Source: JAIOSF01 sp047159865 (GTDB lineage Bacteria > Campylobacterota > Campylobacteria > Campylobacterales > Arcobacteraceae). Taken from it: DNA of 64,000 nucleotides. Location of the stretch: NCBI RefSeq assembly GCF_047159865.1, contig NZ_AP038804.1:1426001-1490000 (forward strand), written 5' to 3'. Made by a program: the position numbers and the translations under genes. Below, one piece after another: positions 52,426 to 61,125 of the stretch. The number at the start of each line of letters is the position of its first letter. Position 1 is the stretch's first letter. The notes below the pieces were generated by a model, which saw only the letters and a program-made list of their open reading frames with translations, was not told the origin of the DNA and ran no database searches.

Positions 52426-53211
52426 TTAGAATGTTACTTCTTTCTTTTCTCTTTGTTCAAAATAGGTACATTTTGAGTATCCTATTTTTTTTGCGATTTC
52501 TGTTACTTTTTCATAATTAAGTCCAACTTGCTCAACGCTATGTGCATCACTTGAAAAAGTTATTGGAATATTTAGTTCATAGCAAAGCTCCAATAACTCT
52601 TTGGATGGATATTGTTCTCCAATTGGTTTTCGAAAACCTGCGCTATTTATCTCTATTGTCATATTTGATTTTTTTATCTGTTTTAGTGCTTTGTTTGCTA
52701 TGCTTTTTATATCTTTTTGTGGTAGAAATTTAAAAACTTTTATAAGATCCAAATGCCCTACAATATCAAATTTGTTTGACTTTGCCATGTCAGTTATGGC
52801 TTCAAAATAATCTTCCCAAATTGTATCAATATTTTTACTTTTATATTGACCAATAAATTCTGGATTGTCAAATCCCCATCCGTCATTGATGAAATGTACA
52901 CTTCCTATAAGATAATCAACTTTAGAATTGAGTACTTCATCTAATATATAGTCACCTTTTAAGTAGTCAACTTCATAACCTAAAAGAATTTTGATATTTT
53001 TTTTATATTTCTCTTTTAATGACAACACATCATTCTCGTAAAACTCTTTATCTTCTAATTTTAAACGATAGTGTTGATCAAAATTCATAGGAGCATGCTC
53101 AGAAAAACCAAAAATATCGATTTTAAGTTCGATTGCTCTTTTGATATATTCTTCTGTTGTACCTGTTGCATGATTACAAAGTGTGGTGTGGTTGTGTATA
53201 TCTATTCTCAT
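52426..53211 (-). CDS. PHP-family histidinol-phosphatase
   Basis: 261 residues of the PHP metal-dependent phosphoesterase family. IDIHNHTTLCNHATGT carries the first His ligands. FSEHAPMN, LGYEVDYL (Glu), GSVHF, IVGHLDLIK and FSSDAHSVEQVG (Asp-x-His) complete the trinuclear site. This set and length fit HisJ-type histidinol-phosphatase for histidine synthesis. It stands 12 bases after moaE and may share its transcript. A general PHP phosphatase is the main alternative. Confidence 0.82.
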   Translation of the reverse strand: MRIDIHNHTTLCNHATGTTEEYIKRAIELKIDIFGFSEHAPMNFDQHYRLKLEDKEFYENDVLSLKEKYKKNIKILLGYEVDYLKGDYILDEVLNSKVDYLIGSVHFINDGWGFDNPEFIGQYKSKNIDTIWEDYFEAITDMAKSNKFDIVGHLDLIKVFKFLPQKDIKSIANKALKQIKKSNMTIEINSAGFRKPIGEQYPSKELLELCYELNIPITFSSDAHSVEQVGLNYEKVTEIAKKIGYSKCTYFEQREKKEVTF

Positions 53212-53223
53212 ATTTTATTTCAT

Positions 53224-53685
53224 TTAACTTAAAAGACCAGCACCAGAAATTTGGGTACTTCTGTCTAGTGCGTATTCTCTTTTTCCATTTATGATATCGT
53301 ATTTCCAAATAGGAGCATTTGCTTTAAAGTCTTCTACAAACTCATCTATGAGCTCTAATGCAACGCGTCTTTTAGGACTACAAACACCTGCTATATAAGA
53401 ACTTTGGTGATTTAAGACATCACCACGACTGTGTGCCATTAAAATAATTGCACCTTTTTCTTTAGCTTTTGATTGCCAAGATTTAAACCAAGAGTTTAAT
53501 ATAGGTTCATAAATATCAAAACTTAAACCATCAATATTATTTTCATCTCTTACAACCCCAACAAATGTGATAATTGCACCATAATTAGAAAGCCTAAAAT
53601 CATCATACCATCTATTTGTGATTGTTTCTACAGGTAAATGACCATCATATAGTTCTAAATAATCGATATTTGTCATCATTTTCAT
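53224..53685 (-). CDS. moaE: Molybdopterin synthase large subunit MoaE
   Basis: About 153 residues. GAIITFVGVVRDENN, the ILMAHSRGDV strand, and SPKRRVALELIDEFVEDFKA followed by APIWKYD with the active-site Lys are MoaE hallmarks. With MoaD it puts sulfur on precursor Z to form molybdopterin. ATG 53685 overlaps the moaD stop (ATGA); an ATG at 53676 is also possible. Confidence 0.92.
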   Translation of the reverse strand: MKMMTNIDYLELYDGHLPVETITNRWYDDFRLSNYGAIITFVGVVRDENNIDGLSFDIYEPILNSWFKSWQSKAKEKGAIILMAHSRGDVLNHQSSYIAGVCSPKRRVALELIDEFVEDFKANAPIWKYDIINGKREYALDRSTQISGAGLLS

Positions 53686-53903
53686 CCACCACAAACAGGA
53701 GGAAGCATAGTTACTTTATCTCCATCATTGAGTGGTGCATTTTTGTCATTTGTTAAAACATCATTTATAGCACAAGCGCTATTTTTAAGCCATATAGATA
53801 GAGAGTCATCTTTTTTTAATATTTCACTTAATTCACTTAAATTAGAAATATTCAAATCTAATGGCTCTTTACCAATTGGTCCTAAAAATTCTATTCTTAC
53901 CAT
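53682..53903 (-). CDS. moaD: Molybdopterin synthase sulfur-carrier subunit MoaD
   Basis: 73 residues with a ubiquitin-like beta-grasp fold. VRIEFLGPIGKEPL is the first hairpin, KVTMLPPVCGG the end, and the terminal Gly-Gly is the thiocarboxylate carrier. It is coupled to moaE through ATGA. Confidence 0.93.
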   Translation of the reverse strand: MVRIEFLGPIGKEPLDLNISNLSELSEILKKDDSLSIWLKNSACAINDVLTNDKNAPLNDGDKVTMLPPVCGG

Positions 53904-53970
53904 GTATAATTTCCTCGTAAATATATTTAGAAATAATTATACATTTATTTATATCTATTTTCCCTAATAC

Positions 53971-54411
53971 TTAAAAAGTTATATTTTGAAAATCTTTATT
54001 TAATAAATTCCCTGCAACAACAGGTGGCTTAGCTACAGTAATTCCATCTAATAAAACAGATTTATCTTTATTTGCATTTGGTAGATAAAGTGGACAAACT
54101 TTAACAGAAGCACCCATTTTTATAAGCATTTTAAGATTTTGCTTTGGAGATGGTGCTTTTCCATTAGGTCTTTTTACAGGAGTTGCTTGAATGTTTTTAT
54201 CTGCCAAGTCTCCAGCTTTTCCACATAATACAATATTTACTTGTTTTTGATGTTTTTTTATACTCATCATTGACAAAACCATTGCCATTGTTTGTGTTTG
54301 TGGATTGCTAGAGTTTATTAAAACATTTAATCCTTTTGCTTGTTGTGCGTTTAATACATTTGGGATTAATAGTGTAGATGCTAGACCTAAAGTTGCGATA
54401 AATTTTTTCAT
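53971..54411 (-). CDS. Exported DsrE/DsrF-like protein
   Basis: 146 residues. Signal peptide MKKFIATLGLASTLLIPNVLNA is followed by a DsrE-like alpha/beta fold (GLNVLINSSNPQTQTMAMVL, VNIVLCGKAGDLA, LKMLIKMGASVKVCPLYLPN). Two Cys (in LCGK and KVCP) sit where DsrE-type sulfur carriers have their active Cys. It may handle periplasmic sulfur species. Single-gene unit with its own promoter region. Confidence 0.78.
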   Translation of the reverse strand: MKKFIATLGLASTLLIPNVLNAQQAKGLNVLINSSNPQTQTMAMVLSMMSIKKHQKQVNIVLCGKAGDLADKNIQATPVKRPNGKAPSPKQNLKMLIKMGASVKVCPLYLPNANKDKSVLLDGITVAKPPVVAGNLLNKDFQNITF

Positions 54412-54580
54412 TGTGTTTCCTTATTGTTTAATATTAAGATAATGGTATCAGTTAGAAACATAATATTTACTTAATTTAAAAATTACATTTATTTATATAA
54501 TGATATTTTAGCTTTATCTTAATGACAAGAAAAATTTAGTAAAATAATTGCTAATTATAAAAAAACTACTAGGTGAAAAA

Positions 54581-55234
54581 ATGATATTTGCTAAAATCGA
54601 CTTTATAAATCTGCTTCCATTACATGTTTTTATCAAAAAAAACTTATCTTCAACACAAAGAAAACAAATCATAGAATACAAAAAATCTTACCCCTCATTG
54701 ATCAATCAAAAATTTAGACAAAGAAAAGTTGATGCTGCTGTTATTAGTTCAATTGCTTCTCGACATGCAAAAAAATCTTTAGATTTAGGAATTGTTGCTA
54801 AGGGTGCTGTTGATTCTGTATTAGTTAAAGCAGGGAGTTATAAAAAAGATTTTCAATCTGAGACTGCAAATGCTTTAGCCAAAGTTTTAGGTATAGAGGG
54901 TGAAGTGATTATTGGAGATAAAGCACTTTTTGAATTTTATAATTCAAGTGAAAAATTTATTGATTTAGCTGAGGAATGGAAGAAAAGATATAATTTACCT
55001 TTTGTATTTGCTAGATTGTGTGTCAATAAACATGAACGATATCTTAAAAAGTTTGCAAAGAAGTTTCTACAAACTAAAGTATATATTCCTCAATATATTC
55101 TTGAAAAGTATTCACAAAGTAGTGGACTTTCAAAAAAACAGATCAAATCATATCTTACAAAAATACATTATGAGATTGGTGTACAAGAGAAAAAAAGTTT
55201 AAAATTGTTTTTAAAACTGTCAAAGGAAATTTAA
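54581..55234 (+). CDS. mqnA: MqnA-like chorismate dehydratase (futalosine pathway)
   Basis: 217 residues from ATG 54581, preceded by AGGTG at 54571-54575; the frame extends up to 54548 without ribosome-binding signal. FAKIDFINLLPLHVFIKK, QRKVDAAVISSIASRHA, IVAKGAVDSVLVKAG and the two-lobed binding-protein-like fold fit MqnA. MqnA makes 3-enolpyruvyl-benzoate from chorismate, the first step of futalosine-route menaquinone in Campylobacterota. The Campylobacterota form is shorter than others. It overlaps no gene; uppP starts 1 base later. Confidence 0.78.
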   Translation: MIFAKIDFINLLPLHVFIKKNLSSTQRKQIIEYKKSYPSLINQKFRQRKVDAAVISSIASRHAKKSLDLGIVAKGAVDSVLVKAGSYKKDFQSETANALAKVLGIEGEVIIGDKALFEFYNSSEKFIDLAEEWKKRYNLPFVFARLCVNKHERYLKKFAKKFLQTKVYIPQYILEKYSQSSGLSKKQIKSYLTKIHYEIGVQEKKSLKLFLKLSKEI

Positions 55235-55235
55235 G

Positions 55236-56003
55236 TTGGGAATATTTGATTCGATACTTTTAGGTATTATAGAGGGTTTTACAGAGTTTTTACCTATTAG
55301 TTCAACTGGACATTTGATTGTTGCTAGTGAGTTTTTAAATATAGAACAAAATAGTATAACAAATGCATATCAAGTTATCATACAGTTTGCAGCTATTTTG
55401 GCTGTTGTTTTAAACTATAAAGAGAAGTTTAGTATAAAAAAAATAGAACTTTGGAAAAAACTCATTTTAGCTTTTATCCCTATTGGTATTGTTGGTTTTA
55501 TTTTTTCAAGTCAAATAAAAGCGATGTTTGATATCAAAATTGTTGCAATAATGTTTATTGTAGGTGGAATTATTTTTTTGGTAGTTGAAAGGTTTTATAA
55601 AGAAACAGAAAATCATATAGATGATGTTGAAAAAGTTTCCTATAAACAAGCTTTATATATAGGTCTTGCACAAATCTTTGCTTTGATTCCAGGAACAAGT
55701 AGAGCAGGAAGCACAATTATTGGAGCGATGTTAGTAAAACTTAATAGAAAAGCTTCTGCTGAATTTAGTTTTTTACTAGCTTTTCCTGTTATGTGTGCAA
55801 CAACTGGATATGATTTATTAAAACATTATCAAGAGTTTACGGATGCAAATTTATTTATTTTGGCTGTAGGTTTTATCACAGCTTTTATTGTTGCGTATAT
55901 CACGATTAAATTATTTTTGAAATTTTTAGAGTCTTTTACTTTTGTTGCTTTTGGTATATATAGGATTGTTTTTGGTACAATTTTGCTCTTATGGTTTGTA
56001 TAA
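55236..56003 (+). CDS. uppP: Undecaprenyl-diphosphatase UppP (BacA)
   Basis: 255 residues with about eight membrane helices. GIIEGFTEFLPISSTGHLIV is the Glu-rich first motif, and FALIPGTSRAGSTIIGAM the second (P-G-x-S-R-S-x type). It recycles undecaprenyl diphosphate for peptidoglycan and O-antigen carriers. TTG start with AAAGGA upstream, 1 base after mqnA. Confidence 0.92.
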   Translation: MGIFDSILLGIIEGFTEFLPISSTGHLIVASEFLNIEQNSITNAYQVIIQFAAILAVVLNYKEKFSIKKIELWKKLILAFIPIGIVGFIFSSQIKAMFDIKIVAIMFIVGGIIFLVVERFYKETENHIDDVEKVSYKQALYIGLAQIFALIPGTSRAGSTIIGAMLVKLNRKASAEFSFLLAFPVMCATTGYDLLKHYQEFTDANLFILAVGFITAFIVAYITIKLFLKFLESFTFVAFGIYRIVFGTILLLWFV

Positions 56004-56012
56004 AGGAAAACA

Positions 56013-56894
56013 ATGCTTAAATTAATGCTAATTATTTTTTTATTTTTTACTACAATTAGTGCAAATGAAAAAAAAGCATTTATAAATATTTTTTCAAATG
56101 TAGAAAATACAAAAGTTTTTCTAGATGGAAAAGAGATAGGAGATACACCTATAAAACAGTATGAAGTAGTTCCCAATAAAAAAATACAATTAGAAGCTAT
56201 TGTTGATAAAAAATATTATGCTAATAATCTTAAAACGACTATAAGAGTTTCTCCTCACAATATTTTAACTTATAAACTTAAATTTGAGAAATCAAATAGT
56301 CAAATATTTTTTGTAGGCGATGATGCTGAGTTATATTTAAATGGAAAATTTATAAAAAAACTTAATGATTCAAATCGACTTATTGATGTGAATTCGGAAC
56401 AAAATATTACAATAAAGCTTCAAGATGGTTATGCTGATGTAAGTTTGGATCGTAATATTACAGCTAACACACTCAATACAATCAAGTACAAATTAAAAAC
56501 CATACCAAAAGATATTCGTCTTTATACTTCAACTATAAATAATCTTATGTGGGAAGATACAAAAAATGCTGCCAATACTAATATAAATTGGGAGAAGGCA
56601 AATATATATTGCCAAAATTTACAATTTGCTCACCATAAGGATTTTAGGTTGCCAACTATTGAGGAGCTGATTGAATTATATGAAAATAAAGATGAAATAT
56701 ACAACGGCTTTGGTGGAAAGTTTTACTGGTCAAGTACAACATATGATGATGAATACAAAGTTTGGAGTTATTCAATAGTAAAAAACTTTGATGATGGGAC
56801 AAAAAAAATATCTATCAAAGAGTTTGAAAATGGTAGAGTACGATGTGTAAGAGATATTAAAAAAGGTGAAAGAACAGATAATGAACAAAAATAG
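56013..56894 (+). CDS. Exported PEGA/DUF1566-type protein
   Basis: 293 residues. Signal peptide MLKLMLIIFLFFTTISAN is followed by a PEGA-like domain (INIFSNVENTKVFLDGKEIG). A second similar copy begins at IFFVGDDAELYLNGKFIKKL. A C-terminal DUF1566/Fib-like domain reads LMWEDTKNA, NWEKANIYCQNLQFAHHKDFR, LPTIEEL, FYWSSTTY and VRCVRD. Probably a periplasmic, surface-associated protein. It overlaps the symporter gene by 14 bases. Function unknown. Confidence 0.72.
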   Translation: MLKLMLIIFLFFTTISANEKKAFINIFSNVENTKVFLDGKEIGDTPIKQYEVVPNKKIQLEAIVDKKYYANNLKTTIRVSPHNILTYKLKFEKSNSQIFFVGDDAELYLNGKFIKKLNDSNRLIDVNSEQNITIKLQDGYADVSLDRNITANTLNTIKYKLKTIPKDIRLYTSTINNLMWEDTKNAANTNINWEKANIYCQNLQFAHHKDFRLPTIEELIELYENKDEIYNGFGGKFYWSSTTYDDEYKVWSYSIVKNFDDGTKKISIKEFENGRVRCVRDIKKGERTDNEQK

Positions 56895-58227
56895 ATTTAC
56901 GAGGCTAGGTTTTATTCTAGCAGCAGCAGGAAGTGCAGTAGGATTAGGAAATATATGGAAGTTTCCCTATATAACAGGTGAAAATGGTGGTGGTGTATTT
57001 GTGATGGTATATCTGCTTACTGTTATATTTATAGGTATGTCGATTTTTATAGCAGAAGTTGTTCTTGGAAGTAGAGTAAATAAAGACTCGGTATCTACAG
57101 TAGAAACCTTAGCTCCCAAGAGTAAAAAATATTGGAGATATACAGGGTTTACATTTTTAATTGGTGTAATTATTTTATCTTTTTATGCCATTGTAGTAGG
57201 ATGGATTTTAAACTATATTGTTATTGCAGCAACTGCTTTACCATCAAGTGTAAGTGAAGCAGAAACCGTATTTTTAGGTTTATTAAAAGAAGATATTGTT
57301 TCTCAACTTATCTACTATACTTTAGGGTTTTTAATAATTGCATATACTATCTCTAAAGGTATTAAAAAAGGAATTGAACGATTAAATAATGTTCTTATGC
57401 CAGCTTTATTAATCATTCTTTTATGTATGTTTTTTTACAGTATGACACTTGATGGTTTTCATCAGGCAGTTGAGTTTATGTTTTATCCAAATTTTGAGAA
57501 ATTTCACGCTAGTTCAATTATTATTGCTGTGGGACATGCATTTTTTACTCTTTCTCTTGGTATGGCGACAATTATCACTTATTCAGCATCATTAGGAAAA
57601 GATGTAAATATTGTAAAAGCATCTATCTCGATTGTAACATTGGATACACTTATTGCAATTGTATCTGGACTTATTATCTTTGCTATTGTTTATTCAGCGG
57701 GTCAAGAACCAAGTAAGGGACCAGGACTAGTATTTATTACTTTACCTGCAATTTTTTATGAAATGGGAAGTATTGGTAATCTAATGGCAATTGCCTTTTT
57801 TATAGCTTTGGCGTTTGCTTCTATTACATCTTCTGTTTCTATTTTAGAACCAACTGTAATGTATTTGGTTGAGCGAAGAAAAATGTCAAGAACAAAAGCT
57901 ACATACGGAGTATCCGCATTTTTTTATCTACTTGGTGTTTTTGCCCTGCTATCAAATACAAATGAATTTTCATCTGCTTTAACATTTGGTTCTAAAAATT
58001 TATTTGATTGGTTAGATTTTGTAACAGCAGCTATTTTATTACCAATTGGTGGAATTTTTGTGGCACTATTTGTGGGTTACATAATGGATAAAAATGTAGT
58101 TAGAGAAGCTTTAATACCTTTTATGGGTGAAAAGTTTTTTGCTATTTGGTTATTTCTAATTAAATATGTGGCTCCATTGGCTATTATTATTGTAATGTTA
58201 AATGAAACTGGAATTCTAAAATTTTAA
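56881..58227 (+). CDS. Sodium-dependent NSS-family transporter
   Basis: 448 residues, a neurotransmitter:sodium symporter family member (LeuT fold) with about 11 membrane helices. RLGFILAAAGSAVGLGNIWKFPY is the first helix, with the unwound sodium site, and GENGGGVFVMVYLL follows. It imports amino acids with Na+. ATG 56881 is chosen over 56866 because residues match the family from MNKNRF on. Confidence 0.92.
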   Translation: MNKNRFTRLGFILAAAGSAVGLGNIWKFPYITGENGGGVFVMVYLLTVIFIGMSIFIAEVVLGSRVNKDSVSTVETLAPKSKKYWRYTGFTFLIGVIILSFYAIVVGWILNYIVIAATALPSSVSEAETVFLGLLKEDIVSQLIYYTLGFLIIAYTISKGIKKGIERLNNVLMPALLIILLCMFFYSMTLDGFHQAVEFMFYPNFEKFHASSIIIAVGHAFFTLSLGMATIITYSASLGKDVNIVKASISIVTLDTLIAIVSGLIIFAIVYSAGQEPSKGPGLVFITLPAIFYEMGSIGNLMAIAFFIALAFASITSSVSILEPTVMYLVERRKMSRTKATYGVSAFFYLLGVFALLSNTNEFSSALTFGSKNLFDWLDFVTAAILLPIGGIFVALFVGYIMDKNVVREALIPFMGEKFFAIWLFLIKYVAPLAIIIVMLNETGILKF

Positions 58228-58231
58228 TTAT

Positions 58232-59197
58232 ATGTCAATTGCAATAATAACTTCTGGTGGTGATTGTGCAGGGATGAATCCTGCTATTAAACAGTTTGTT
58301 GATTATTGTTTCCTAAAAGGTGTTACCCCTTATTTCATTTTTGATGGATTAGAAGGGTTGATTGATAATAATATTAAAAAAGCCAAACATAAAGATGTAG
58401 CAGGAATACTCCATGAAGGTGGTACGATTCTTCGTTCATCTCGTTCTAAACGATTTTATGAATATAAATATAGAAAAAAAGCCTTTGAAAATTTAGATAC
58501 TTTGGGTATAGATAAACTTATTCTTTTAGGTGGAGATGGTTCTTTTCGAGCATTACAACAATTTTTTGATGATTTTCAGGTACCCTTTGTAGCAATTCCT
58601 TCAACTATTGATAATGACATTTTTGGTACTGATTATTGTTTAGGAGTTGATACTGCATTAAATACAATTCGCCTTGCAACCGACTCTTTACGAGATACTT
58701 CTAGTTCATTTAAAAGAGCTTGTGTTGTTGAAACTATGGGAAGAGGTTGTGGCTATTTAGCATTAGTTTCCGCTTTGACTTCTGGCGCTGAAATATGTAT
58801 GATTCCTGAGTTAGATTATGATCTTGATTCATTAAAAATTAAATTAGAACAACAAATTAAACAAGGACGAACATATATGGTTTGTGTTGTTTCTGAAGCA
58901 ACAAACCAAACATATAATCTAGTAAATTGGATAGAAAAAAATTTACATATAGAAGCTAGAGCAACTATTTTAGGACATATTCAAAGAGGTGGAAACCCTA
59001 CTGTGCATGATAGACTTATGGCGATGGAATTTGTTACATACGCTCTTAACAAACTTTTGCAAAAAGATTATAAAAAAGGTTCTGTTGTTACATATAAAGA
59101 GGGAAAATTTTCTTTTCAAGATATATCTTATATAACCTCTTCCAAATATAAAATTGATCAAAATTTACTTGACATTGCTACAAGTATGACAAGATAA
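58232..59197 (+). CDS. pfkA: 6-phosphofructokinase (PfkA-like)
   Basis: 321 residues, the length of bacterial PfkA. IAIITSGGDCAGMNPAIKQ is the ATP site and LLGGDGSFRA keeps the Gly of ATP-using enzymes (PPi-using ones have Asp). IPSTIDNDIFGTDYCLGVDTAL holds the catalytic Asp pair, with Ser where E. coli has Gly (PGTIDND). VVETMGRGCGYLAL and LGHIQRGGNPTVHDR bind the sugar. It starts 4 bases after the symporter. Many Campylobacterota lack this step, so its presence is of interest. Confidence 0.9.
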   Translation: MSIAIITSGGDCAGMNPAIKQFVDYCFLKGVTPYFIFDGLEGLIDNNIKKAKHKDVAGILHEGGTILRSSRSKRFYEYKYRKKAFENLDTLGIDKLILLGGDGSFRALQQFFDDFQVPFVAIPSTIDNDIFGTDYCLGVDTALNTIRLATDSLRDTSSSFKRACVVETMGRGCGYLALVSALTSGAEICMIPELDYDLDSLKIKLEQQIKQGRTYMVCVVSEATNQTYNLVNWIEKNLHIEARATILGHIQRGGNPTVHDRLMAMEFVTYALNKLLQKDYKKGSVVTYKEGKFSFQDISYITSSKYKIDQNLLDIATSMTR

Positions 59198-59255
59198 TAA
59201 CTACACAAATTTTACACAAGACTTCATTATACTTACTTACTAGAAAGGATACATT

Positions 59256-60443
59256 ATGATAGTAGAGATAGTATTTGCAGCAGGATGTTTTTGGGGAGTT
59301 GAAAAAAATTTCGAACAGATTCCTGGTGTTATTGATGTAAAGTCAGGATATGTTGGTGGAAATTATCCTAGCCCTACATATAAAAAAGTTTTGGAATACA
59401 GAAAAAATAAACCTGAAGGTTTGATTAATTATACTGAAGGTGTACAAGTTACTTTTGATAATACAAAAATAACAGCAAAAGAATTGATTAAAAATTTTTG
59501 GGAGATACATGACCCTACTCAAATAAATGGTCAAGGTAATGATATAGGTGATAACTATAGAAGTGCAGTGTACTATACAAATGAGACACAACGACAAGCT
59601 ATCTATAATACAAAGGCAGTTTATCAAACACTTTTAAATGAACATGGTTATAAAAAAATTGTTACAGAAATCGCACCACTTACAAAGTTTTATGATGCTG
59701 AAAAATACCATCAAGATTATTTAAAAAATAATCCAAATGGATATTGTCCAGACCACAGCACAGGTGTAAAATTTGCAGATACTCCTGATGATGAGAAAAA
59801 AGAACCACTTATACCATTGGATGGAAAAGAGATAGTTGTTATTGAGTCTGATAACTGTCCATATTGTGAAAGATTTAAAAAAGATGTTTTGGATTCATAT
59901 AGAGGTACTCTAAAAATTCGTAAAGCTTATTCTTCACAAATGGAAAAGTTTGAAATAAAAACAAAACTATTTGCAACACCAATTATTCTTTTTATAGAAA
60001 ATGGAAAAGAAGTTTTAGCAAATCGTGGATATATGGATGAAAAAAGTTTTTATAAAATGCTTGGTGACTTTAAACTTGGTAAAAATAGTGAGAGTTATAA
60101 TGTAGCTTTTAATGAAGGTACAGATAATAGATTTTGTAAAGAGTATGATATCTTTAAAAACACACCTGATGGCGTATTTGTAGATAAATTATCTGGTGAT
60201 ATATTATTTGATACTCAAGATAGATTTAACTCTCGTACTGGATGGTTGAGTTTTTTCAAAGCAGTTGACGGATCAACTATTGAATTAGAAGATAACAGCT
60301 ATGGTATGAATCGTATCGAAGTACGAGCTAAAAAAAGTGGCATTCATTTAGGTCATGTGTTCCCTCGAGCTGATGGGAAAAGACGATTTTGTATAAATGC
60401 TACGGTTTTAGAGTTTGTACCACGAGCTGATATAAAAAAATAG
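59256..60443 (+). CDS. MsrA-thioredoxin-like-MsrB fusion
   Basis: 395 residues. MsrA (1-175) has catalytic C11 in AAGCFWGVEK and DHSTGVKFAD at its end. A thioredoxin-like domain (185-275) has C201-P-Y-C204. MsrB (285-390) has catalytic C379 in RRFCINATVLEF. No signal peptide, so it repairs methionine sulfoxide in the cytosol. The usual MsrB zinc Cys pairs are missing (LSGDILFDT lacks CxxC). The built-in NCPYC pair could recycle both active sites. The domain order differs from PilB-type (Trx first). Confidence 0.88.
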   Translation: MIVEIVFAAGCFWGVEKNFEQIPGVIDVKSGYVGGNYPSPTYKKVLEYRKNKPEGLINYTEGVQVTFDNTKITAKELIKNFWEIHDPTQINGQGNDIGDNYRSAVYYTNETQRQAIYNTKAVYQTLLNEHGYKKIVTEIAPLTKFYDAEKYHQDYLKNNPNGYCPDHSTGVKFADTPDDEKKEPLIPLDGKEIVVIESDNCPYCERFKKDVLDSYRGTLKIRKAYSSQMEKFEIKTKLFATPIILFIENGKEVLANRGYMDEKSFYKMLGDFKLGKNSESYNVAFNEGTDNRFCKEYDIFKNTPDGVFVDKLSGDILFDTQDRFNSRTGWLSFFKAVDGSTIELEDNSYGMNRIEVRAKKSGIHLGHVFPRADGKRRFCINATVLEFVPRADIKK

Positions 60444-60451
60444 AACTTATT

Positions 60452-60865
60452 TTATACTAAGAGTAGGCTACTTAAATATGCTTGCTCTTGGTATTTATTT
60501 AGTTCTGATGGAAATAACACTTCATTGTTTTTTGTATATTTACCTATAGCTTGTGAAGTTACAAAAGTCACTTCACACACAGTATTGAGCTGAATAATTG
60601 TTTCAGATTTAAAAGTAACTGCACCACCAGCAAAGTTTCCTTTTTTTGCCCTTTTTTTCAATGCTATTTTCGAAATATTATTTTCATGAAGATAATTATC
60701 TATCTCATCTTGAAATTTTAAAAGCGAATTCTTATTCTCTTCATCTTCTAAAATAATTTTTTTTATTTTTGTATTTAAAAATGTTGATTTTTGAATCTCT
60801 GTATTTACTTGAATAACAGATAAAATTGCATTATTTGATTTGAGTTCTATTCCGCAAATATTCAT
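60452..60865 (-). CDS. DUF3010-family protein
   Basis: 137 residues. MNICGIELKSNNAILSVIQ, ISKIALKKRAKKGNFAGGAVTFKSE and YLSSLLLV fit the DUF3010 family, which looks like an RNase H/actin-type fold (GIEL-x-nnA-l at the N-terminus). Function not known. It is convergent with the Msr fusion, with 8 bases between, and follows a 43-residue membrane peptide gene that overlaps it by 4 bases. Confidence 0.75.
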   Translation of the reverse strand: MNICGIELKSNNAILSVIQVNTEIQKSTFLNTKIKKIILEDEENKNSLLKFQDEIDNYLHENNISKIALKKRAKKGNFAGGAVTFKSETIIQLNTVCEVTFVTSQAIGKYTKNNEVLFPSELNKYQEQAYLSSLLLV

Positions 60866-60993
60866 TTTTTCTCCTTGATGCCTCTATCTTTTAAGAGATC
60901 AAATTCTATTTTATTTTTATGTATCATATTTTCATTTATATAAAAACTTACACATAAAAAAATGATGAAAATTATTGATAATATTTCTATCAT
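60862..60993 (-). CDS. Small membrane peptide (43 aa)
   Basis: AAAGGAG 5 bases before ATG 60993 supports this shorter start; the frame continues to 61065. One membrane helix (IEILSIIFIIFLCVSFYI) and a charged tail (HKNKIEFDLLKDRGIKEKK). ATGA coupling to the DUF3010 gene suggests the two act together. No family recognised. Confidence 0.6.
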   Translation of the reverse strand: MIEILSIIFIIFLCVSFYINENMIHKNKIEFDLLKDRGIKEKK

Positions 60994-61125
60994 TTTATCT
61001 CCTTTAGTATTTATTAATAGTGTGATTTTAACAGATAAATAAATTTTTATTAAAAAATATTGCATATTGTCATTTTATTTAAAAAGTAAAAATCAAATAA
61101 AGAAATTTTTGATATACTCCATTTT

